DNA of 64,000 nt from Corbicula japonica (Eukaryota; Mollusca; Bivalvia; Venerida; Cyrenidae): NCBI GenBank assembly GCA_038501625.1, contig JAZAYU010000038.1, positions 1,302,001 through 1,366,000 of the forward strand. The letters run 5' to 3'. Under the pieces are notes generated by a model that saw only the letters and a program-made list of their open reading frames with translations, had not been told where the DNA came from and searched no databases. The translations under genes and the position numbers were made by a program. This document shows, piece by piece, positions 48,177-60,200 of this stretch (its first letter is position 1; every line of letters starts with the position of its first letter).

Positions 48177-50571
48177 AAGCAGAATGAGAGAAATAAACGT
48201 GTTTTAAAGTGTAAGCATAGTTAAAGGATCAGGAATTAATGTGCCAGCTTTTGTGTGTTCTTACAAAGATTGATTTCTTAAAATCAAATATTGTCTTTCG
48301 AAATATTTACTAGTTTTGAAATGTGAAAAGACAGTGAATATAATGTAAACTACCTTGGATTCACACAGAACAAGACCTTGATATCTACCTCGTAGTATGA
48401 ACAAATGGGATAAAAAATCAATTTTCGGACACAGATATTTTCAACTCATTCTCAGACAAAGGCAGCCCGAATTCGGACGATTCCTGTAGTCTACAGCGCT
48501 GTTAAACGAAGTTACTTTCGGTATGGAAAAGTGCTGTGTCCAATGCAATATTATGAATACAGACAATATTGCAAGACAACATCTCGAATTAAAATTGTGT
48601 TTGAACATGGGATTATATAATTATTTTCATTGGTGCTGCATTAATCAAGACGCATTCGATTGTTTACGCTCTTATGATGTAAAACAATGCATTCGAAGAA
48701 GAAAGCTTGTGATATCTTCTCTTACACTCATGGTCTTAAAACTCACAAATCACTTTAAAGGGATGATTAGCAATCTCAACATTCTGCGAGATTATTCGTG
48801 ACTCGGGATGAACTGACTTTATTTTCCGAGAAGTTGCGATTAGGAAGTGAAGATAATATTTTGTATGCTGAAATAAGCAGGTAACATTTTGTACGCTTAT
48901 TCAGTAAGTAACCAAATAATATAAACAAATAATTACAATTCTTCCAAACTGAAATTGATGATTTTAACTTGTAATAAAATAAAAACAACTGACGCATTTT
49001 AAGGCGGTCAACAGACATATTTAATAGCAAGCAAACGTGAATTTAAAACCTGCTCAAAATATTCATTGTTAATTAATGAGATATATACATGTATGTAAAA
49101 GTGTTCATAAATAAAATATATATGTTCATAAGTAAAATATATTTTATATAGACGTTTTGTGGACTTTTTACTGAAAACTCCATGTAAATGATTGGTTTAA
49201 GTCATTGTGCAAGTAAGTGGGTTTACTTAAATTATATGTACTTCGTTCTTTAGAAGCGATGTATTCGTGCACACAAGATCAATGTTTAAACATGTATTGC
49301 CTCCAATTGCTCCAAGCCGGTACCCTCATTTGTGTAATTTATTTTTGGTGTCTTGTTTTTATTTAGCCGTGTTATTAACTTGCATTTTCTATCTCTCTCC
49401 TGTTTGGCCGCGTTTTGTAAATCAAGATTGCAGTTTATTGACAAAATTCCTTGGTATCCATAAAAATGTTTTTTTTTTATTACGGCAATGATTTGCCAGT
49501 CAACGCGAAAAAGGCCTTGTCAGGAAAGAATTATTAGATAGCAACAATCTGATATTACACCAATAAATTATTACACAACAGTATTGACATACAACCATCG
49601 CAATATAGTAAGAAATAGACACTTCTGATAACAGTGATTGTAGTAGTGATCCAGCCTACTTTGAACTTTTTTCACGATTTTCGGCTAATTCAACAAGACG
49701 GTTTTACGAAATTTTAGATTTATGTCCATTTTTTTGTAATATATATTGGTTTATAGGCAGTAATAAAACGGTCATCGCTGATAACCTTAAACCTTTTAAA
49801 TGTTTTCTTATTTCTGTTTAAAAAGCTCAACTGAATAGAGAAGATGTTAATTTCTTACTGCTTCGTTGTAAATCTGAAGTCACTTCATCGCTTTCAGGGA
49901 ACATTAACTCATTCATTCGTTTTAAATGTGTTTCCAAAATCGCTTCGAATTCCCGTTTTATAAAGTTCTATGTATTCGAAAATAATAAAAATATAATTGC
50001 CGAGTTTTACACAAGCTACAAGGGAGATAAATGTTTCTTTATAATTTCGGATGATGGTATTTAAACAGAGTCGTTTTTCTTTTTTTTAGTAAAGTGTTGT
50101 TTTTTTTTCTGAACGGCTAAAATTCTTGATCATGTCAATTATAGTATTTACCAGCTATAACATTAATTTTTGAAAAAGAAGGAAGAAATATTTTGAAAAT
50201 TAATTATATATTGTGGGTTTTCTCTAACTTTGAGGTCCGCTTGAATATTCTGATTTTAAGAGAAAAAGACATGGGTATTTAATGTTCATACTTGTTGTTT
50301 CAGCTTTATTAAGAACTGTTTTTAGAAAAAAATAAAATTTCGATCAAGATAAACTTTTCAGTCAATACAAGAACATTATTAACGGGATTTGTATATATCT
50401 CATTAGTAACTTAAATTTATTTTAAAAATAATATTGAATAATTTATGCAACGACCGATAAAAAATGATGTTCTAAGTGTGAGGAAAGCGAAAAAGTATTT
50501 TCAATAAACCTCGGTCATAACATATCTAGAATAAAATAACGCAAACTTAAATGCAGGTTACCTAGGTTGAA
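48177..50571 (+). other. 3' untranslated and intergenic DNA
   Basis: Candidate AATAAA at 48192 is only about 16 bases after the stop; others lie further on near 48974 and 49110. The true poly(A) site cannot be chosen from sequence. No other gene seen. Confidence 0.55.
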
Positions 50572-50702
50572 GGGTATACATCTGAGTTTGGAAACCAGTC
50601 TCAAATCTGAAGCATCTGATTGGCTTAAATGGCGACTGGTCAGCCAATTAAAATTCTTGAGATTTGAGACTGGTTCCCATGCTCAGTTTTATAACCTTGA
50701 GC
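50572..50702. mobile_element. Fold-back MITE family M1, copy D
   Basis: gtttggaaaccagtctcaaa on the left and gagatttgagactggttccc on the right, central ggcgactggtcagcca; ends near ctaggttga / ataaccttg. Confidence 0.78.
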
Positions 50703-51324
50703 AATGATCTTAACTTTTGAAATATAATATGCGTAAAACAGTTACAAATAATCTTAAAAATCAAAGTACATCGCGCTTATTCATAAAACGTGGTACGTGT
50801 AGACTCTTTCAACATTTTTCTGCTTTTAATAGTTTCTTATTTCGAACGTTGACATAATTAACATAAAACGACAGTATTATGCAAGATGTTTTAGTTTTTA
50901 TAACTGAAACTGGAATAAACCATATCGGATTCCGTAAAAACATCTTAAAAATGTAGCATACCATCAGCAGATGGAGAAGAAGAGAAAATCATATATCATT
51001 TTAATAGACTGACCGTTGTCTAATACTATCCACAGAAAGCAGTAAACAAACAAGAGAAAATCAACAGAAAATCGGCGTTACCGACTTGGAACGGTCAACT
51101 AGAATTCCGTTGCCATCAATTAATTCCTTTTAAAAAGACGAACAGTACTGTTAACATAGACTTCAAGATCAAAGTTTTCAGTTCACTTTTGAAATCATAG
51201 CTATAGCATGGTTTTGACTATAATAATGTAGGGATTTATCTAAAATGATCTAAAACGATAATTTGTAAAAACGTACAACGAAATATTTTGAGTGTTTTAA
51301 GTACGAGAATAAAGCAACTAGATG

Positions 51325-52520
51325 GGTGTTCAGTTGAACACTTGTGTCGCCCTCTGGTGCTGTCGGAATAAAAATGCAAGTACAAAAAGGGGCATATCTC
51401 CATCAAAAATGTGACCTTGACCTTAAGAATATAGTATCGTCACGAGCTTATTGTCATAGGGAATATAATTTGAAAGTTTGATGAAGAAATGTTAATAAAT
51501 GGCAAAGTTATAGCCAGCGTTAAGTTTTCATATAAAGGGAAAAAACTCCATCAAGTGTGATCCTGACCTAAAGAATGTGGTATTATCAGGAGCGTGTTGT
51601 GAAAAGGAATAAAATTTGAAAGTTTGATGAAGAAATATTAAGAAATGGCAAAGGTATAGCCAATGTTAAGTTTTCGTAAAAAGGGAAATAACTCCATCAA
51701 ATGTGACCTTGACCTAAAGAATGTGGTATCACACGATTGTGTTGTCATAAGGAATATAATTTGAAAGTTTGATGAAGAAATATTAAGAAATGGCAAAGGT
51801 ATAGCCAATGTTAAGTTTTCGTAAAAAGGAAAATAACTCCATCAAATGTGACCTTGACCTAAAGAATGTGATATCATCACGAGCGTGTTGTCATAAGGAA
51901 TATAATTTGAAAGTTTGATGAAGAAATATTAAGAAATGGCAAAGTTATTGCCAACGTTAAGTATTCGTGTCTAAATATAAGTACAAAAGGGGCATAACTC
52001 CATCCAATGTGACCTTGACCTAGAGAATGTGGTATCTTCTTGAGCGTGTTGTCATAAGGAATATAATTTGAAAGTTTCATGAAGAAATATTAAGAAATGG
52101 CAAAGTTATTGCCAACGTGAATTTTTCGTGTCTAAATATAAGTACAAAAGGGGCATAACTCAATCAAATGTGACCTGGACCTAGAGAATGTGGTATCATC
52201 ACGAGCGTGTTGTCATAAGGAATATAATTTGAAAGTTTCATGAGGAAATATTAAGAAATGGCAAAGTTATTGCCAACGTTAAGTTTTCGTGTCTAAATAT
52301 AAGTACAAAAAGGGGCATAACTCCATCCAATGTGATATTGACCTTGAGAATTTGGTATCATCTCGAGCGTGTTGTCATAAGCAATATAATTTGAAAGTTT
52401 GATGAAGAAATATTAAGAAATGGCAAAGTTATAGCCAACATTAAGTTTTCGTGACGGACCGACGGACCGACGGACAAAGCGGTCCCTATGTATCGCCATT
52501 TCTTCGAAAGGGCGACACAA
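51325..52520. repeat. Tandem array of about 145-165-bp units
   Basis: Eight units with ccatcaaatgtgaccttgac, gagcgtgttgtcataaggaa, gaaagtttgatgaagaaata and ggcaaagttatagccaa. Ends with gacggaccgacggaccgacg and gtatcgccatttcttcgaaa, resembling the end of the repeat at 16290-16565. Typical in style of bivalve dispersed repeats (recall). Confidence 0.9.
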
Positions 52521-53484
52521 AAACGAATGATACAAATACTGATTTCGGTTCACATGTTGAAAGAAATCTTAAATTAAGATTTTGGTGATTGGAAATGTAA
52601 TTTTATAATTATACACATGTGTAATCATCTCTTACCTACCAATTTTTCAAGACAATTGTTTGAAATTTTAGTACATCATTTGCTTTGCAAGCATGTAGAG
52701 TTTTCGGAAATTTCAATGTCATGTCCTTCGAATAGCTCTGTCAAGCCTCATACGATACGTGTGGTGAAATATGTCAGACGTATATGTTAGATTTAGGGTT
52801 AAGGAAATTGTTAAAATGCAGAAAAAGAAATTCAAATTCAGTCTAGGGTCAGTAGAGCAACTCAATATTTACATAGTTAGTGATTTTTGCAATCATGTTT
52901 AATCGATTCTTAACAAAAGTGTTAAAATAGTGATCATCATGTTTTATTTAGGCAATATAGGGCAAAATATGCCAGGGTGACATGTAAATTATCAGCGAAA
53001 ACATAAAGATGAATACAGAAATAGACATAGGAAAGTGATAAAGTCAAGAAAAATTCGAATTGCCTAAAATAAAAGAAGAAATTCCAAAATATGTCAACCT
53101 TAAGGTATACAATTATGCAAAATTTTATACCTGTCAATAGAAGATCGAGGTTAGTGTACCATATAATCTTATTTAACCACGATTTGCCAAAATATTTTGC
53201 AACTAACCGTTTCTCTTAGGTTTAATTATTCATTCGTTTATTTCTTTTTTCAAACTGATGCACTCTTTGCCTTTCATACCTTTCATTTTTTGGCTATATT
53301 ACGAGGATTTTGTATTTTATGATAGTGTCGTTTTTAAGTATGCGTCTAAATAAAACAATTGTAAGTTTTGAAATAGATTAATATCATGCGAGCCTTAGTT
53401 TGGGGAATGAGGAAACATAGGACTGGTTGTCAGTTTGAAAACGTGTTGCGCCTCTGGCTTTCAAAATAATGACACTTGTTTAGA
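52521..53484. other. Intergenic; nothing recognised
   Basis: No coding or repeat signal that I can support. Confidence 0.65.
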
Positions 53485-54098
53485 ATACTGTAGAACTGGA
53501 TTTATTCGCGTTGGTTTTATTTTCGCTAATATTTGCGAATCGCTTTCCTCGCGAATTCATAAATACCGCGAATATATGATGAGTTTTGATATATCCGATA
53601 ATAATCATCCGAAAAGAGGCAACTTAAAATAGGACTGTTAATCACTTCAAACGCCATATATAATTGCTTTTGGGCCACCATTCATTTATTTGATTTTCAA
53701 AATTATTTAAATTAATTTTGGCAAATAATATAAACGATTATTTCCTTAAACTATGTTAAGTTTTGAGTAACTTATTCTGATACAAGAACAATATAGCTAT
53801 TGTCAGCGCTGTTTGTTATATTTCACACCAAAACATAAGGCAGCTTGCCTAACAATATCATGTTTATTAATAGTTAATTGCCTTATATCTCAGTAAGGAC
53901 ATTGGGTTATTTATCTGTAACCGTTTGCATGTGTTAAACGATGAAATCGTGATCATGGTTATAAATTATACTTTTATATTTTCGGTTTCGAGTCTGACGA
54001 CGTCGCGAATTTATGAAGACGCGAATAAAGAAAATTGCTGATTTTTTTACGAAAATCGCGAAATTTTGACCTCGCGAAATTAATGCGTTTTACAGTAT
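53485..54098. mobile_element. TIR element with cgcgaa-rich ends
   Basis: Left atactgtagaactggattta then ttcgcg; right cgcgaaattaatgcgtttta then cagtat. Both ends hold several further gcgaat/attcgc motifs. About 610 bp, no transposase frame. Confidence 0.8.
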
Positions 54099-55320
54099 AC
54101 TGATTTTACAATTAGTTGTTTATTCTCGTATATTGCAATCCTAACTAGAGATATGGTAATCGTTTCGATTTCATTTGAATGTTATTTGCACTTGTTCCAT
54201 AATATTCGGACTACATATTGTTTAATAAAATTTTAGTAAACTGATCAAAAGTTGCAAGTTGTATAATGTTGCTTGGGATATTTATGTTTCTGGTGGTTAA
54301 ATGCATGCAGTGAAATTAAGAAGAATAACATCGGTTTTGTCATCCAGCCAGCAGCTTTTTTGTCTATACATGAAAGTAAATATAAATAAAACTACATATT
54401 TTGAACACAGATTTGTCTTATAATTTCATGCATCTCTCTTTATTATCTAATCGGTCGATAATAATACATATGTAACCTATCACTGTCGCTGTTAAAATAA
54501 TTGAAATTTGAGGATTCTGTTTTTTTAATACAAAATAAGGTATATTAAGGTAACATGAAACAAAATCCATTCGTTCCCTATCACAATAACTAAATAGTCA
54601 CGAATATAACCTTAAAGTCTCATTTTCAAAAAATAAGGACAAAGATTTCAGGAAGTTTTAGATAGACGATTTTGTAATGATAAATTTGTAAATGTAAATT
54701 TGTAAATGTAATTTTTTGAAAATATTATCCTTATTATGAATGAAGAATACACGAAGGCCAATACTGTAACAATAAAATCAGGTGTTCGAGAAGATAAAAC
54801 GATTTACACACTATTTTTGTACCTGTTCTTTTTTTATTGAGGTAATTGAATATTTAAGGGTTAACAGTATTTTTTTTTGCTTCGTGTATCAAAGTTACAA
54901 ATAAACCTCGTAAAAGGATGAAGATGGAGCGGATTTTTGTCTAAAATGAATTTATACATTTTTATGTCAGTTGAACTATAGCAAGAATGTTCATATCCCC
55001 ATCGCGTCTGAGCAAATGTTTAAATGCTTAAAAATACTTGATATGTACAGAGATAATAGGCAAAATTGCGCTTTAAGTTGACGTAATATTGTTTTAAAAG
55101 ATGCCTTTCATACACAAAAATGAATATTTTGTTATGTTTTCAAATTCTGCTAAACATTTTGAATTAAATACAAACGAATCTAGAACAACTTTTAAATAAC
55201 CGAGTAAACAGAACGTTAATCATATGTTTATGGACAACTGTAAACATAATCGCTTTTTAAACTTACTTCTAAATGTTATCGTTTCATCCCTCAGGGATTG
55301 ATTGTATTTAAGCTGATGGA
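54099..55320. other. Intergenic; nothing recognised
   Basis: AT-rich. No gene or repeat family recognised. Confidence 0.65.
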
Positions 55321-55772
55321 TGGGTTGGAGTGATTTCACCAAGACAACTTGCATTTGAGTGTTGATATGAGAACCTGTGCCCAAGATCATAAAACTAATT
55401 CTGGAGATCAGTCTCAAATCTCAAACCATCTGATTGGCTGGAATGGCGACAAGTCGCCATTTCAGCCAATCAGATCTTTGAGATTTGAGACTGATCTCAA
55501 AACTTAATTTTATGATCTTGGGCCCTGCTGTGGCAAGTATGAGGTTGGTGCACCCTAGAACCTAGTTTAATTCCCCAGTGGCAAATTATTTTGCCACTGT
55601 CCGTTCCAAAGCGGTAACACCAAGGGTTCTCATTTTCGTTCATTGTATGTGGTGTCTTATTTGAATTGAACATACTTATGGACACATGCTTTCTTTTCCT
55701 CTCTTCTTTTTCACTGCGTGGGGAGGCTTTGTTTTGTGACGATTCCTGATATGCATATTTCACCTTTTATGT
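55321..55772 (+). mobile_element. SINE-like family S1, copy 6, split by a MITE
   Basis: From tgggttggagtgatttcacc to gatatgcatatttcacc, with the M1 MITE inserted at 55378-55523. The most complete S1 copy here. Confidence 0.85.
55378..55523. mobile_element. Fold-back MITE family M1, copy E, nested in S1
   Basis: Arms tgcccaagatcataaaacta and its inverse ending ttttatgatcttgggc. cctg lies on both sides (55374-55377 and 55524-55527), an apparent 4-bp target duplication. Most intact M1 copy. Confidence 0.88.
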
Positions 55773-55851
55773 TTGTTAAAAAAGGTTTCAAAAAAGAAAA
55801 TGTGCATTAAGTAAGGTTTGATGTTTTATTTCTACTTATATCCGACTTGTA

Positions 55852-56167
55852 AAAAAGTGAAATATGCATATCAGAAATCGCCACACTCACAAAACACAGC
55901 CTCCCCACGCAGCGAAAAAGAAGAAGAAGAGGAGAGAGAGAAAGAAAAGAGAGTATATTTGTTAAAAGAATGTGAATTCAAAAAAGACGCCACAAACAAT
56001 AAACGAAAAAGAAAACCTTTGGGGATACCGCCTTCGAACGGTCAGTGGCAAAACTAATTGTCACCGGGGGGTTTAAACCAGGTTTTAGGTTGCACCAACC
56101 TCACACTTGCCCCAACAGGTTCTCATTTCACAAAACAAGCACAAGTTGTCTAAGTTAAATAACTCCG
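55852..56167 (-). mobile_element. SINE-like family S1, copy 7
   Basis: Inverse orientation, 80 bases after copy 6: tgcatatcagaaatcgccac, agcctccccacgcagc, ggttttaggttgcaccaacc. Copies 6 and 7 form a tail-to-tail inverted pair. Confidence 0.82.
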
Positions 56168-56418
56168 CTTAAAAAAGTTGAATGCAAAAGCACATATAAA
56201 ACATAAGAAGCTTAAAGCATTGAAAAGCGAAAGGGGCCTTACCGAGACTAGAGCACCTGGAGTCAAATCAGCAAGAACACTATGGCAGGGATGAAAGAAA
56301 CAAATCGACCTTCTAGATTCTTCAAAATTAAAAAAAAAACTTCCCCAAAAACCTTCATAAACTCTTATACCCCTGCCACCGTTGTGCAACCAAAGAGGTA
56401 AGCATAAAGATCAACTGT

Positions 56419-56918
56419 NNNNNNNNNNNNNNNNNNNNNNNNNNNNNNNNNNNNNNNNNNNNNNNNNNNNNNNNNNNNNNNNNNNNNNNNNNNNNNNNNN
56501 NNNNNNNNNNNNNNNNNNNNNNNNNNNNNNNNNNNNNNNNNNNNNNNNNNNNNNNNNNNNNNNNNNNNNNNNNNNNNNNNNNNNNNNNNNNNNNNNNNNN
56601 NNNNNNNNNNNNNNNNNNNNNNNNNNNNNNNNNNNNNNNNNNNNNNNNNNNNNNNNNNNNNNNNNNNNNNNNNNNNNNNNNNNNNNNNNNNNNNNNNNNN
56701 NNNNNNNNNNNNNNNNNNNNNNNNNNNNNNNNNNNNNNNNNNNNNNNNNNNNNNNNNNNNNNNNNNNNNNNNNNNNNNNNNNNNNNNNNNNNNNNNNNNN
56801 NNNNNNNNNNNNNNNNNNNNNNNNNNNNNNNNNNNNNNNNNNNNNNNNNNNNNNNNNNNNNNNNNNNNNNNNNNNNNNNNNNNNNNNNNNNNNNNNNNNN
56901 NNNNNNNNNNNNNNNNNN
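56419..56918. other. Assembly gap, 500 N
   Basis: Exactly 500 N, a conventional placeholder, so the true gap length is unknown. Confidence 0.99.
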
Positions 56919-57115
56919 TTGCACTTCCATGATAGCTCGCGATTTGAAAGCTCAAACAGACCGGACTTAAAATGTTTATTTCAGAAATATCGTAGACATG
57001 AAAAGTTGATATTTACGGTAAAACGGGCTCATGCGTACATACATTGTAGTTACTTTTATGCATATCATGCAGAAATATACAGCTGTTCGGCACTTGTAAT
57101 TCTATTACTGTTTAG

Positions 57116-57202
57116 CTTGTGCATCTGGATTGTGGGGAGTTAACTGCAACAAAACATGTGAATGCAGCAGCCAGGGTTCGGACAAATGTGACAATGTTAA
57201 AG
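57116..57202 (+). CDS. Gene 2 exon equal to gene 1 exon 18
   Basis: TTTAG acceptor. [26 protein letters not shown]; first half of a MEGF-type EGF. Confidence 0.9.
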
Positions 57203-60200
57203 GTAAACTTGCTATTGAATCATATTTAGTTGCAACGAAATCAATTGGCGATTGTAATTTTTACGACGCTTGCTAAGTTTTACTTCAAAACATACGGTTT
57301 ATAAAATTAATATCATATAAATATAACAAGGATAACTTGTATCGAAGTGGATGAAACTATGTGTTAACGCATGTAAAGTTTGGGATAGAAAAAGATAATT
57401 TTGGATGGCTAAATGTTTTACTGTAATTCAAATTGGCTTTAATTTTATTTATTGTTCTGTTTTTGAAAAAAATGTTAATAATAGTTTGTAATGACGAGAA
57501 CATTAATAGGCAGGAGGTCATTTTATAAACATTTGTTTGTTAAACGTAGGTTGCCTTTGTAAGCCTGGATGGACCGGTGACAAGTGTACAAACAACGTCA
57601 ATGAATGTGCAGACACCAATATTTGTAATGATACACTTAAAGTCTGTGAAGACACACTTGGATCTTATCGATGCAGATGTAAATCCAACTACTTACTCAA
57701 CATAAGCTCTGGACGTTGTGAAGGTAATTTCTTGTTCACATAAATTTTGCTGTATTGATATAAAGATAATGTAGAACTAAATTTTGTATAAAATCTGTAT
57801 ATAAATGATGTTATTTATTTATACTTACATAATTTTATAAACTGGGAAAAAGGTTGTTATTAAGAACAATTAAGAACACAATTATAAAGAACTCCTACCA
57901 TTTCATGAATTTAAAGGATTTAATTTACGAGCTAGCTACTTTGTACTTGTTCATACTGATAATCCTGCACATAAATACTTATGGTTTGTAGACTTGAATG
58001 AATGCAACGACGTTAACCTTAACAAGTGTGAGCAAAACTGCGTTAACACCGTAGGAGGATTTTACTGCACATGCTCGCCAGGATACATAGCAAATCCCCA
58101 AAACACAACGCTTTGCATAGGTAACTTTCACTTTCAAATTTCGCTATCCAATTAAGTTTGACACACATTAAAAGTAATAAGAACATTAATTAGACATTTT
58201 GTACTATGTAGGAATTGTGATATCATACATGTACATCATTCGTTTAGAACTCTGTTTTTATGCAAACAATAGTAACGATTAAAACAAAAATATATAGACG
58301 TTTTCTCAGTATAAATATAAGTATACACTTTTGTTATGGCGAAATGTGCTACATGGAATCAACCTTTCTTAAAAAAAGGGTTCTATTATTTCTAAAAGAC
58401 ATAGACGAGTGTTCGGTTGGTGGCTCAGGATGTGCTCAGAAATGCCAGAATGCAGTCGGTTCCTACAACTGCCTATGTTACTTTGGATATGGTCTCAACG
58501 CAGATCAAAGAACATGTACAAAATTATCAGGTAATTGTATAATAGCAACCTCACGAGAAAGTGGTTATTTCCAGATCTAAAACACTCATTATGTTTGCAA
58601 AGTCTTCATTAGCTCGTCTTAAAAAGTTGGATTCACAAGGAATATGACTTTATAGTCATTAACTCTCGTCCTTTGTTTTGGAGTATGTAGGAATGGTGCA
58701 AACACTTCTTGAACCGGTAAAATATCATTCGATAATTTATAAAAAAATCGACGTACGAGTATTTATTTGTATATTGCGTTTGATTGATTTTAAACATCAT
58801 ATCTCAAAACAGGTTCAAGCCGTTTGGTTCCTTTTATAAATAATAGTAATAAAATCTTATTTTAATACAAATACTAAATATTAATTTTAAAAGATTCGTT
58901 TTGGCTTCATTGAAGAAACATCTTTTTTTCCTAATAATTATAACCTCGGTGTTTAGAAGGGCTATGTAGTAGTTACATCAAATAAATACGTGTATTAAAA
59001 TAAATTTATAAATTGTAATATTTGTGATAACAACAATATAAAATTGGCATGGTTATTTTGCAGATTCGGATCTGTGTTTGCAAAAAGGTCTGAACTGTTC
59101 TGGATACTGTGCTGTGAGCAATAACACTGCCAACTGTGCCTGTGGCGAAGGTTTTAGGGTAGCTGCCAATGACCAAACACTTTGTATAGGTACGACATGT
59201 TACTTAAGATCTGATGATTTCTTTTAAAATTGATTGAGCTTTTGTGAGAAAAACAAAACTTAAACTATGTGTATTTGTGAAAGAAATGTTGCCTCAAACA
59301 TACTTAATGCAAAGCATATATGATTATTAAAGTAATTGGTTTGCTTTAATTGATTTGAAATAATGTGTTTTAATCTTGGTATATAACAAAAGTAGAACAG
59401 TAAAACGCTTCTTACAATATATGTTTACTTCTAATAAATATTTCCCAATTTTATTTGCTTTTATCCTATTTGCAACGCCAAGACCTATTCACAGATTGAT
59501 ACCATAACTTAGAAACTGTTATTATAATAATATAACACACGTTTTTAAATAAATTAATTAAATTTCAGATATAAATGAATGCGATGACGTCACATTAAAC
59601 AACTGTGAGGTTCCATCATCTTGTAGAAACGCAATGGGAGGTTACTCATGTAGTTGTCCGTTAGGACAGTTCCTAGAAAACAACGGCATAAACTGCACAG
59701 GTAAATGTTCAGGCGTACCTCGAGATATTCGAAAAAATCACATAAAACATTGATGTTGATGTTTTATTTGGCGCGACAAAATAAAATAATTATGTAAAAA
59801 TTAAATGTGATTCAATAAGCACATCCAAGAATCAAGATAAAAATGCGGATTTATTTGTTTATGAATAACACAAAAAATTGCAAAATCATTTTGGAATCTT
59901 CCGAATTGCAATTCCTGAGAATTCGAGATTCTTAGTATTTTGTTCAAAGTGATATTAAGTACTTACACTTACGTAATGAACGAAACGATACGTAATTGGC
60001 AGCTTAGAGAATTTGTACTTCATTATTATTTAAATAAAAGCCAACATACTTTCTACCTGATATAAGGTATTGATAAATATTTTTTACATCCGAATTGAAA
60101 CATAAATTATTTGATTCATCGAAATAAATCGGTTAAACTTGATTCATATCGTTGAAACGTAAGTCAGTCGGCTTCCCTCTTACATGATTCAACGCATTAA

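Noticed and set aside
48523..48801. 92-codon frame after gene 1
   Set aside because: No domain, no splice context, ordinary composition; treated as chance.
56355..57143. Open frames crossing the N run
   Set aside because: They exist only because N was translated as unknown residues.
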